Part shown: piece by piece, positions 49,683 through 57,846 of the stretch
Layout: each line of letters starts with the position of its first letter
Position numbering within the stretch: position 1 is the stretch's first letter
Assembly: GCA_002730975.1 (NCBI GenBank)
Contig: PCBO01000055.1
Coordinates: 43,219-107,218 of the forward strand
From: Opitutia bacterium
GTDB lineage: Bacteria; Verrucomicrobiota; Verrucomicrobiia; Opitutales; Seribacteraceae
DNA: 64,000 nucleotides
Direction of reading: 5' to 3'
Notes under the pieces: model-generated
Told to the model about the DNA's origin: nothing
The model's input: only the letters and a program-made list of their open reading frames with translations
The model's database searches: none
Program-made: the position numbers and the translations under genes

Positions 49683-50717
49683 TTAATCGGCCACTCTCTT
49701 TTTGAGCCTGCCGATCTGGGTTCGAATCATATTTCGAACGAGATTCACCTCCAAGGCGGACAGTCCAGCCTCCTTTGGGTTCAACCCGAACGCGGGTAGC
49801 CACTTCTCTCCTGCCGGGACAAAGCCGAATTCCTCCGACAATTGCCGTTCGATATCAGGCATGTGGGCGGCCCCGTAAAACACCACCACGTCCCCATGCC
49901 CCTGCTTGTCCTTTAGGATTTTCTTGAGATCCTTGATCACTATGGCGTTACGCTTCTCGAGCACAATGCGCATAAATTTCTCTATGCCCGGGCCCGCGGC
50001 TTTCGCGAGGCTGGAAACGTCTCCTCCCAAGGCGCCGAGGGTTTCCACCATCGCGAGCTTCATCAAACCTCGAAACTTGGGGCTTTTGCCAAAGATCTTC
50101 AGGGTGCCGCTGACGAAGGAAAAAGCAATGGAATCCCCCGAAAGCGCCCGCATCACCTCCTGCGCGGCAAGGTCTTTCTTCTCCTTCCGCGGGGCTTTTG
50201 CCGGCTTCCCCGCCCCCTTCTCATCAACTTTTTTTTTGTCGGGCTTACTCTTTTCACCACTCATGCTGTCCGTAAAAGCTCGAAGAGACATGTCGCTGTT
50301 CCGGAAGTGCGGACGATCGTATCGAATCGCCTTCAACTGGAAGACGAGACCCATCGAGCCGGCCAAGGAATCCTGCAATTCCCCCACCCCGGAAGTTTTT
50401 TTGGATCCGGCCTTGGGCGGGCCGTCTCCCCAGCCCACGCCCTCGAACAAAACCAGATCAGCGGCATCCAGACGTTCCTGCACGCTCTTGTAGAAGGACA
50501 AGTCCCCGACGTGGGAAACGCCCAGCAAGGTCACTTTTACGTTCTCGTGCTCGGGGGAAGCCAAGGTTCGCGAAGCCAGTTCCAGACGCCGACTCCCATC
50601 CGCCTCACCGCTTACGCGCAAATAGGAAGCGGGTTCCCCATTCGAGGAAACCAAGACGACGAGAAACACAAAGAATGCAAGTACTGTACGCACGATTCCA
50701 AGATTCGGATTAACCAT
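49683..50717 (-). CDS. TraB/GumN-like protein
   Basis: 344 residues from the ATG at 50715-50717; the open frame extends to 50900 but the extra 61 residues look non-coding, while this Met is followed by a membrane or signal segment (IVRTVLAFFVFLVVLVSS). The TraB/PrgY/GumN pattern is present: TLLGVSHVGD near the start, LVLFEGVGWG, and VVVFYGAAHMPDIE near the end. A Lys-rich linker of about 35 residues (SGEKSKPDKKK...RKEKKD) is inserted in the middle. Family functions are poorly known; some members are proposed to have peptidase-like activity. It follows the zinc-ribbon gene by 22 bp. Confidence 0.75.
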   Translation of the reverse strand: MVNPNLGIVRTVLAFFVFLVVLVSSNGEPASYLRVSGEADGSRRLELASRTLASPEHENVKVTLLGVSHVGDLSFYKSVQERLDAADLVLFEGVGWGDGPPKAGSKKTSGVGELQDSLAGSMGLVFQLKAIRYDRPHFRNSDMSLRAFTDSMSGEKSKPDKKKVDEKGAGKPAKAPRKEKKDLAAQEVMRALSGDSIAFSFVSGTLKIFGKSPKFRGLMKLAMVETLGALGGDVSSLAKAAGPGIEKFMRIVLEKRNAIVIKDLKKILKDKQGHGDVVVFYGAAHMPDIERQLSEEFGFVPAGEKWLPAFGLNPKEAGLSALEVNLVRNMIRTQIGRLKKRVAD

Positions 50718-50739
50718 ACAAAAGGTCAAGCCTACCTCG

Positions 50740-51255
50740 TCAGGGAGCCTCCACCCAGTTTCTTTCAGGTTTGATGCCTTTAGTTCGTTCCCCCGTGCCA
50801 TCGCACACGGCGCAAACGAAGGGATATTCACCTGATCCCGAACCTTGGCAAGGTTTGCAAGCCTCGAACACTCGCTTCCTCCAAGAACCTCTCCCGCCAC
50901 AATGACTGCACCAAACTCGACGCGTCACCCAGCGTATAAAGACCTTTTCGGATCCATCCGACTGTTTTTCCACACGCCTCACGGGCACGCGCTCCCATCT
51001 ACGCCCCGAACCATGGCACCAAACACAGGTTTCCAAATCATCTCGCACGAAAAGTTGTCCCGCGCCCCCGCACACCCCACATGCCAAGCGACAGGCGTCT
51101 CCGCGGCAATTTCGACATAGCTCAGAATCCAAGCGAAATCCCGAACAGCACGCCATAAAAATAACTGCGACTGAAACAAAGACACTGGTGAGAAAGCGAT
51201 TCACGAGGAAAATATAATTACTTATCCTCTCCTCACGAGTCAATGGACTCTCCAT
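50740..51255 (-). CDS. CxxCxGxG zinc-ribbon membrane protein without J domain
   Basis: 171 residues from the ATG at 51253-51255; a GTG at 51202-51204 is an alternative and would give a shorter signal. One hydrophobic segment ends in MACCSG, which could be a lipobox. The rest is made of Cys pairs of the DnaJ zinc-domain kind: CRNCRG, CGVCGGAG, CVWCHGSG, CSHCGGRG, CKPCQGSG and CAVCDGTG. DnaJ uses such pairs to bind zinc and unfolded protein; no J domain is present. It probably binds zinc outside the membrane (inference). It forms a two-gene unit with the TraB-like gene downstream. Confidence 0.7.
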   Translation of the reverse strand: MESPLTREERISNYIFLVNRFLTSVFVSVAVIFMACCSGFRLDSELCRNCRGDACRLACGVCGGAGQLFVRDDLETCVWCHGSGRRWERVPVRRVEKQSDGSEKVFIRWVTRRVWCSHCGGRGSWRKRVFEACKPCQGSGSGEYPFVCAVCDGTGERTKGIKPERNWVEAP

Positions 51256-51610
51256 AAGCTTCGAGCCGTGTGTAATAATCTTTAACTCTTGTAACGGGTT
51301 CTCCACCCAGATCAAAAACGCGAATTCTTTCTTTTTAATTGTGCCGAGCAGGGTCGCCCCCAAAAGAAAAAAAAGTTTAAACCGCTCGCAAATGATCACG
51401 CGAAAAAACCTTGCAGAAAAGCGAAACGAGTAGGCAATCATTCATTCCCTACGACGAATCACTCATAGCCGTATAGCATACGGCTTCATACCCTAAATGA
51501 GATTCGATTCAAGGACAGGAGAGTTTTGCTCCCGACACAGACTCAGCATTTCTAACTCATCTTGCATTCCTTCATGGACAAGACGAAGCGAAGGCGCGAA
51601 GGTGATCACC
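51256..51610. other. Divergent intergenic region, 355 bp
   Basis: It lies between the zinc-ribbon gene and the metallopeptidase gene. It is AT-rich, with opposed T-rich and A-rich tracts around 51326-51374, and carries the perfect inverted repeat at 51467-51485. An open frame continues upstream of 51611 to 51497 without a convincing start. Nothing else was recognised. Confidence 0.5.
51467..51485. promoter_or_regulatory. Perfect 8-bp inverted repeat upstream of metallopeptidase gene
   Basis: AGCCGTAT, a 3-nt loop, then ATACGGCT. No T-run follows, so it is less like a terminator than an operator or an RNA hairpin in the leader. It lies about 125 bp upstream of the chosen start at 51611. No second copy was seen in the window. 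Confidence 0.35.
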
Positions 51611-53416
51611 ATGTTCAACCCTTACCAAAAAATGAATATTTCCTCTACTTTTGCTTTCTTGGCAATGTCGCTTCTCGCCGGGTTGCACCACTTATCCGCC
51701 TTCGCCAAGTACGAGACCAAACCGCTGAACGCAGCGCAGGCCAAGGCCCATAAACTGGACGCCAAGTTCTACGAGAAGGCAACGGAGGTGGACAGCATAC
51801 TGATCGCCACCTCGGGCAAGGTGTCGGACTTCGCCCACGCGGAAACGGCCTATTTGTTCGGAAAGATGATGAAGAGCATCGACCCCGTGGTGGCCGAGCG
51901 CATACGCCAGCGCCGATTACTATGCATCTTGGTCGGGCATGACGAACTGACTTCCCAATTGCCCCAGTTCCGCAGCGACAAGACGGGCAAGGAACTGGAT
52001 TTTTATAACTGGCGTGCGCGCGGATTTCTACGATGGTTCGGGCAGCGACCGGTGGTGCTTTTCTCGGAGGAGGACGTGATGGAATACGAGGGCGGCATGC
52101 GCCTGGAAAGCATTCTCATACATGAGTTCGGCCATGTAGTGCACGGGGCGGGCTTCAACAAAGATCAACAGGATCGCCTGACCGCGGCCTTCAAGAAATC
52201 TCATGAACTAGGGATCTGGAACGACGGGCGGGCCACCCAGCGCTTCCGACGGGTGAAGGGCGACAAGAAAGTTTCCCTGCTGGGCGCCTTGAAAAAAGCT
52301 TTCCCCGAGGAATCGCCGGAATTGCTCAAGAAATGTCTCGATGGGGGCGACGTGCTGGTCAACGGCAAGCCGACCGATTCCAAGGTGAAGGTAAATAAGG
52401 AAGACAAGGTGCGGATCGTCTTCGGCGGTCCCAAGCGCTGCTACGCCTCGCGCAACCGCTCCGAGTACTGGGCGGAAGGCTTCCAGACATGGTATGACAC
52501 CAATCGCCTACACGACCATGACCACAACCACGTAAACACCCGCAAGCAGTTGAAGGAATACGACTTGGCGCTGGCCGAGCTGTGCGAGGAAGTCATGGGC
52601 GATCAGGAATGGCGCTTCGTCTCGCCCCGCGAGCGGGTTGGCAAGGGACACCTCAAGGGCTACGACCCGAAAACCACGCCCGTGGTCGAACAACTCCCCC
52701 ATATTAAAGTAGCCGCCAACGACTACTACGACGAGTACTGGAAAGTGTTTTGGCAACGCCTCTACGACAAGCATGACTTGCCATCCCCACATACCCGAAG
52801 CCTCTTCAACGGAAAGGACCTCACGGGGTGGAAAGTAGACGTGCCCCACCTCGACAAGCACCCCGAAGGCAAGGTGCCCTTCCTGTCCCGCGACGGCATG
52901 CTGGTTAGCCTCGGTTCGCCCGGCGGCCACTTGGTGCACGACGAAATCAACCGGAACTACCGGCTGGAGGTGGAATACCGCTTCGCTGGCAAACCCGGCA
53001 ACTGCGGGGTGCTGGTGCACTCCTCCAAGCCACGCGCCCTCTACAAGATGTTTCCGAAATCGATCGAGGTACAGATGAACCACCGACACGCTGGCGACTT
53101 CTGGTGCATCGTGGAGGACATAACAGTGCCCGAAATGGTGAAACGCCGAGGACCAGAGAAAAACTGGGGCATCACCGAGGGCAAGGCCCGCCGCATCCAG
53201 AACTTGACCGACGACTCCGAGAAGGAGCCCGGCGAATGGAACCGCATGGTGATCGAGTGCCTCGAAGACCAGGTCAAGGTATGGGTCAACGGCGACTTCG
53301 TGAACCACGGCTCCAAGTGCACCGCCAAGAAGGGCAAAGTCGCGATACAGGCGGAAGGCTCCGTGGTGGAGTTCCGCAAGCTCGACCTCACCCCGATTAA
53401 CGCCCTGACGAAATAA
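51611..53416 (+). CDS. Exported metallopeptidase with S4-like insert fused to DUF1080
   Basis: 601 residues. ATG 51611 was chosen because GAAGGTG sits just upstream and a signal peptide follows (about 9-32, ending SAFA). Domain order: a zinc peptidase with HEFGH at 171-175 and a likely third ligand in the RSEYWAEGF segment (283-291); between them an S4-like segment (about 222-272, core GGDVLVNGKPTDSKV); then from about 395 a DUF1080 (3-keto-disaccharide hydrolase) domain beginning LFNGKDLTGWK and ending near 595. DUF1080 is a concanavalin-like fold acting on glycans. The combination suggests a secreted enzyme acting on glycoprotein or a glycan-anchored peptidase (inference). High C/G use at third codon positions contrasts with the giant gene. 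Confidence 0.78.
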   Translation: MFNPYQKMNISSTFAFLAMSLLAGLHHLSAFAKYETKPLNAAQAKAHKLDAKFYEKATEVDSILIATSGKVSDFAHAETAYLFGKMMKSIDPVVAERIRQRRLLCILVGHDELTSQLPQFRSDKTGKELDFYNWRARGFLRWFGQRPVVLFSEEDVMEYEGGMRLESILIHEFGHVVHGAGFNKDQQDRLTAAFKKSHELGIWNDGRATQRFRRVKGDKKVSLLGALKKAFPEESPELLKKCLDGGDVLVNGKPTDSKVKVNKEDKVRIVFGGPKRCYASRNRSEYWAEGFQTWYDTNRLHDHDHNHVNTRKQLKEYDLALAELCEEVMGDQEWRFVSPRERVGKGHLKGYDPKTTPVVEQLPHIKVAANDYYDEYWKVFWQRLYDKHDLPSPHTRSLFNGKDLTGWKVDVPHLDKHPEGKVPFLSRDGMLVSLGSPGGHLVHDEINRNYRLEVEYRFAGKPGNCGVLVHSSKPRALYKMFPKSIEVQMNHRHAGDFWCIVEDITVPEMVKRRGPEKNWGITEGKARRIQNLTDDSEKEPGEWNRMVIECLEDQVKVWVNGDFVNHGSKCTAKKGKVAIQAEGSVVEFRKLDLTPINALTK

Positions 53417-53481
53417 TTCGCTTTCGAACTTGCGCGCCGCAAAGGGCAGATCGATCCGGCTGCAGAGAGCAGTCTGCTTGA

Positions 53482-53504
53482 GAATTGGCCGGGCCTGCCA
53501 ATTC
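53482..53504. promoter_or_regulatory. 8-bp inverted repeat between metallopeptidase and LRR genes
   Basis: GAATTGGC, a 7-nt loop, then GCCAATTC, perfect arms. It is 66 bp after the metallopeptidase stop and 77 bp before the LRR lipoprotein start. There is no T-run, so it may be an operator for the downstream gene or a weak Rho-independent-like hairpin for the upstream one. Confidence 0.35.
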
Positions 53505-53580
53505 CATCCTTCGGCAAAAACCTTTTTGAGGAAAGTGGTCTAGCATTGCCTTGCAAGATTCATGGCTTGATACCTTATGC

Positions 53581-56500
53581 ATGAAAAGCCTCAGAATTCA
53601 TTTCCTTGCCACTGTAGTCTTGCTAGGACTACCACTTGTTTTCAGCGGATGCGGGTCTTCCGAAAACTCCCAGACAGAGAAAACGGAGTTGGCCGAGAAA
53701 ACAGAAAATTCGGGTGAGACGAATCAGACGGACAAAGCCGAAAACCAGAAGGAAGGAGAAGAACCGGAGGGTATCGACCTTGGTAAAGAGGAGCCTGTCG
53801 ACCAATTCCCATTTCTTTTAAAGCCAAACCCGATTGACGATTTCACATGGGAGGTGAGTGGAAATCTCGTCACGATCATTAAGTGCAAGGCAAGCGGAAG
53901 AGTCGTCCTACCTAAGGCTATTGCGGGGTTCCCAGTTGGTCGAATTGGATCCTTGGTTTCAGACAGCAACACCCTTCCACGACAGTTCAAGGAAGGCAAT
54001 GCCATTCCAGACGGTGTAACGGCCCTAGTGATCCCGGATAGCCTAAAAAGCATTGGAGACGGGGCGTTTTACGGATGCAAAAGCCTAACTCGCATAAAGA
54101 TTCCCGATGAGGTGACAAGCGTTGGCAAGTATGCTTTTTACGACTGTGAGAATCTAAAGAAAGTGACTTATGGCATCAAGCTGACAAGCATCGGGGATGG
54201 AGCATTCCATGGCTGTTCGCAACTAACAGAACCGACACTACCGGATAGCCTCACCTACATCGGGAAGAAAGCGTTTGAACGTTGCAGCAGCTTCACGGGC
54301 ATCACCATACCTATTGCAGTAAACAGTATTGCCAATTCAGCCTTCAACGGTTGCCCCCGTCTGGCAAGCATCTCGGTGTCTGAAAAAAACCCCACCTTCT
54401 CGAGCGAGGAGGGGGTTTTGCTGAACAAGGCCAAGCAGATGGTATTGAGATGCCCGCAAGGCAAAAATGGAGCTTATGAAGTTCCGGCAAGCGTTACTCA
54501 CGTAGGGGATGCAGCTTTTCATGGGTGCGTAGAGCTAACCTCAGTCACCATGCAAGAGGGGACCATCGCTATAGGGAATCATGCCTTTCGCGAATGTTCA
54601 GCGCTGGAAAACATTTCCATTCCACAGAGCGTCAATGCCATCGGATCCTTTGCCTTTGCTTCCTGCCTGAAGCTTACGAGCGCGAGAATTCCCACAGGTG
54701 TGCCGAGCATCGGCAGCTTTGCCTTCCTTGGTTGCAAAAGCCTAAACAGCGTGGATATCGACGACAAGGTAACCAGCATCGGCAAGGGTGCTTTTCACGG
54801 TTGCGCGAGCCTTACCAGCTTGCTACTTCCCGGAAAGCTGACCTCCATTGGCAACAACGCCTTTCACGACTGCTCCCGTCTAACCGGCCTGACGTTGCCA
54901 GGAAAACTAACTACCATCGGTAAAGAAGGTTTTAGGGGGTGCTCCGGATTGACGAGCCTCAGCATTCCGGATTCCGTGACAACCATTGCAGATCATGCTT
55001 TCGCAGAGTGCGCCGGTCTAACCCAAGTCCGGTTGAGCAACATAGTGACAAGTATCGGCAGTTTCGCATTCAGCGGTTGCAAGCAACTTAAGGAATTAAA
55101 CATTCCGGAAAAAGTCACGAGCTTTGGCCAAGGAGCCTTCGCCTCTTGCGAAAGTCTGGAAAGAGTTACAATTCCCGCAGGTCTGAACCACGCCATCTCC
55201 ACCTCGCACACGTCTTCTCAAGGGAAAATCTTGTCTCCATTTTTTGGCTGTAGCGGATTGAGGAGCGTCACGATCAAGGTTTCTAGCGTCAGCACGAACT
55301 ATACGGACTGGATCAACAGTGAGTCACTTAAAACCACGGGGATAACGGAGATCATTTTCAGTGAAGGCGTGAGCATCATTGGGGACGCAACCTTTAGCGA
55401 CTGCAAGTCGCTGACAAGCCTGACGTTTCCAAAGAGCCTTACCTATATTGGAAACCGCGCATTCCAAGACTGCGCCAGGTTAACCAAACTGAGTTTTCCA
55501 GTAAAGCTAACGACCATTGGCAAAGAAGCCTTCAGGGAATGCAGCGGACTTACAAACCTGAACCTTCCGGACTCGGTGACGACAATCTCGGATCATGCCT
55601 TCAGGGGATGCCGCGGTCTCATCGAAGTCAAACCGGGCAAGGCGGTCACCACCATCGGCAGCTTCGCATTCAGCGGTTGCAGTCAACTAAAGAAATTGGC
55701 AATCCCCGAGACGGTGACCACGCTTGGACCGGGGGCATTCGCCTCCTGCGAAAGCTTGGAAGAAGTGACCATTCCTCCGAGGCTTAATCATGCCATCTCC
55801 ACCTCACCTACATCTTCCGAAGGGGCGAGCTTGTCACAATTCTTCGAATGCAGCGCCTTAACAACCGTTACGATTATGGTTCCCGCCGTAAACCCGGGAT
55901 TTACTGATTGGATCGATCAGGACCTACTGAAGACAAATGCAGTCACCACAATTATTTTGGCCTTGGGAGTGACCGATGTGGCGGACTCATCATTCAGGAA
56001 CAAAAGCTCCCTCCTAAGCATCGAGTTTCCGGAGAGCGCCAAGAGGATTGGAAACTTATCTTTTCAAAACTGTACCGGATTGAAGGATATCAATCTGGAA
56101 AAAGGCATCGCGAGCATCGCAGACAACGCCTTTGAGGGATGTGACCAACTGGCTGCGATAAACGTGCCCGAGGGCAACGGTCTTTACTCGAGCAAGGACG
56201 GTCTGCTCTTCAACAGCTCTGGAGAAACCCTGATCAAATGCCCGGAGGGAAAGGCTGCCGAAATAACCCTTTCCGAGAAAGTCAAGGTAATCGGCGCCAA
56301 CGCCTTTCGTCGATGCAAAGTTCTGAAGCGCGTCAACCTGTCCGATGGAATGACAATCATTGGATCCCATGCTTTCAGTGAATGCGCAGGTCTGAAGAGC
56401 ATTACCATACCCGACAGCGTAACCTCCATCGGTGATCACGCCTTCAGCGCCTGTAATGAACTAACTGAAGTCACCATTCCCAAAATGGTTACCACTATCG

Positions 56501-56751
56501 GAACATTCGCATTTTCCGGCTGCCCAAAGCTGAAGCAGGTAACTATCGGCGAAGGAGTAACCGGCATAAGTACTGCCGCGTTCAGTGAATGCAAAAATCT
56601 CACAATAGTGAAAGTCCTCGGCAGGGGTATCGGGGAGTCCACGGACGTTTTCAAAAATACGCCTGCCACCATCTACTTCATGCCGGGAGCGCAAGGTTGG
56701 GCGCCTGTCTGGAACGACAGGTTCGTAAGGCCTATCAGCGATAAACCGTAA
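53581..56751 (+). CDS. BspA-type leucine-rich-repeat lipoprotein
   Basis: 1056 residues from ATG 53581 (an upstream ATG at 53551 would spoil the signal). A lipoprotein signal ends in LVFSGC with Cys24 as the lipidation site. A charged Glu/Lys linker (about 28-70) and a short globular start precede about 31 LRR_5 repeats of 23 residues with the pattern Ixx[AF]F..C..L. These are BspA-like repeats, which form an elongated curved surface and often mediate adhesion or protein binding. Two irregular inserts (near 54370 and 56165) and two diverged repeats with YTDWIN/FTDWID break the series. The last part ends in YFMPGAQGW. Likely outer-surface exposed. Confidence 0.9.
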   Translation: MKSLRIHFLATVVLLGLPLVFSGCGSSENSQTEKTELAEKTENSGETNQTDKAENQKEGEEPEGIDLGKEEPVDQFPFLLKPNPIDDFTWEVSGNLVTIIKCKASGRVVLPKAIAGFPVGRIGSLVSDSNTLPRQFKEGNAIPDGVTALVIPDSLKSIGDGAFYGCKSLTRIKIPDEVTSVGKYAFYDCENLKKVTYGIKLTSIGDGAFHGCSQLTEPTLPDSLTYIGKKAFERCSSFTGITIPIAVNSIANSAFNGCPRLASISVSEKNPTFSSEEGVLLNKAKQMVLRCPQGKNGAYEVPASVTHVGDAAFHGCVELTSVTMQEGTIAIGNHAFRECSALENISIPQSVNAIGSFAFASCLKLTSARIPTGVPSIGSFAFLGCKSLNSVDIDDKVTSIGKGAFHGCASLTSLLLPGKLTSIGNNAFHDCSRLTGLTLPGKLTTIGKEGFRGCSGLTSLSIPDSVTTIADHAFAECAGLTQVRLSNIVTSIGSFAFSGCKQLKELNIPEKVTSFGQGAFASCESLERVTIPAGLNHAISTSHTSSQGKILSPFFGCSGLRSVTIKVSSVSTNYTDWINSESLKTTGITEIIFSEGVSIIGDATFSDCKSLTSLTFPKSLTYIGNRAFQDCARLTKLSFPVKLTTIGKEAFRECSGLTNLNLPDSVTTISDHAFRGCRGLIEVKPGKAVTTIGSFAFSGCSQLKKLAIPETVTTLGPGAFASCESLEEVTIPPRLNHAISTSPTSSEGASLSQFFECSALTTVTIMVPAVNPGFTDWIDQDLLKTNAVTTIILALGVTDVADSSFRNKSSLLSIEFPESAKRIGNLSFQNCTGLKDINLEKGIASIADNAFEGCDQLAAINVPEGNGLYSSKDGLLFNSSGETLIKCPEGKAAEITLSEKVKVIGANAFRRCKVLKRVNLSDGMTIIGSHAFSECAGLKSITIPDSVTSIGDHAFSACNELTEVTIPKMVTTIGTFAFSGCPKLKQVTIGEGVTGISTAAFSECKNLTIVKVLGRGIGESTDVFKNTPATIYFMPGAQGWAPVWNDRFVRPISDKP
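54838..56037 (+). repeat. Exact 600-bp tandem duplication in the LRR gene
   Basis: Bases 54838-55437 and 55438-56037 align base for base at a constant offset of 600 with no gap. The match runs through ordinary LRRs and also through the irregular parts: LNHAISTS.TSS and then TDWI. The copies differ at many positions, including clearly substituted residues, so the duplication is old. One unit is 200 residues, about nine repeats. Confidence 0.85.
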
Positions 56752-56903
56752 CGGCTTATGACCTTGAACACATACGCGGCGACCGAAGCATTAATTATCT
56801 TGATTGTTGCTGTACCGTTCAGTTCTCGACTTGTTCGAAATTGCCTTAAGCATGTAACTTTCAGACCATGCAAAACCACTTTTAAATCCTCAACAGACAT
56901 ACC

Positions 56904-57845
56904 ATGAAAATATTATTCCCACTTATCCTCACTGTCATCTTCTCCCTGAGTACCTTCGCCGCTAAGGCAGAGCGCCTCGTACTTGTAGGCGCCTCTTACG
57001 GGAAGAACATAATCGCCATCACCGACGCCAAGGGCGGCGTACTTTGGTCTCACAAGACCGCAGGACCGCAACGCGGTCACACGGGGCACCACGACGTTCA
57101 CATGCTGCCCAACGGCAATATTCTCTTTCATGACACTTGGACGACCCTCAAGGAAATCACCTTGGACAAGAAGATAGTCTGGGAATACGACTGTGCGAAC
57201 AGCAACGGCAACAAGGGCAAGAGGGTGGACGTACACGCCTTCGCCCGCCTACCAAACGGCAACACCCGTATCGTGGAAAGCAGTGTGGGACGCGTCATCG
57301 AGGTAGACAAGGACGGCAAGCTGAAACACCAGTTCGCCCTCAAGCCAGGTGGCACGACTTCCTCTCGTTGGGCCCGGGCCACGGACAAAGGTACCTTTCT
57401 CGTGTGCTCGGAACGACCGGGCGTCGTGACCGAGTACGACGTGAAGGACGGCAAGGTGGTCTGGGACTACCTAATCAACACCCGCGTCTACGGTGCCATG
57501 CGCCTGAGGAACGGCAACACCTTGATCGCCTCCGGAAGCGGCAACAGCGTGGTCGAGGTCTCACCCGAGAAAAAGGTCGTTTGGGAAATCAAGGGCAAGG
57601 TGCCCGGCACCGAGGTTAACCTCAAATGGATGACCTGCCTTCAAGAGAGAGAGAACGGAAATTTCATTGTGGGCAACTGCCACGCCGGCCCGGACAATCC
57701 TCAAATTTTCGAGATCACACGCGACAAGAAGATCATCTGGGAATTCAACGAGTTCGAGCTCGTGGGCAACGGCTTGGCCTGCTGGCAAGTCCTCGAAGGT
57801 GAGCAAGCCGCAATGGTGAGCAAGAAACTGAAAGCCCTCAAGTAA
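56904..57845 (+). CDS. Exported PQQ-like beta-propeller protein
   Basis: 313 residues with a signal peptide (about 1-22, ending AAKA). The body has repeating units of about 45 residues with the pattern LPNGNxLI...VVEVD..GKVVWEY, as in quinoprotein-like and arylsulfotransferase-like propellers. No PQQ-binding or sulfotransferase active-site residues could be assigned. Its stop lies one base before the start of the sulfatase gene, so the two are cotranscribed. A role in binding the substrate or product of the sulfatase is possible but inferred. The 152-bp upstream gap has no clear promoter and no SD. Confidence 0.8.
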   Translation: MKILFPLILTVIFSLSTFAAKAERLVLVGASYGKNIIAITDAKGGVLWSHKTAGPQRGHTGHHDVHMLPNGNILFHDTWTTLKEITLDKKIVWEYDCANSNGNKGKRVDVHAFARLPNGNTRIVESSVGRVIEVDKDGKLKHQFALKPGGTTSSRWARATDKGTFLVCSERPGVVTEYDVKDGKVVWDYLINTRVYGAMRLRNGNTLIASGSGNSVVEVSPEKKVVWEIKGKVPGTEVNLKWMTCLQERENGNFIVGNCHAGPDNPQIFEITRDKKIIWEFNEFELVGNGLACWQVLEGEQAAMVSKKLKALK

Positions 57846-57846
57846 G

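Noticed and set aside
52508..53308. Antisense open frame of 266 codons with Val/His-rich sequence
   Set aside because: It is the complement of the GC-rich metallopeptidase-DUF1080 gene, whose domains are clear.
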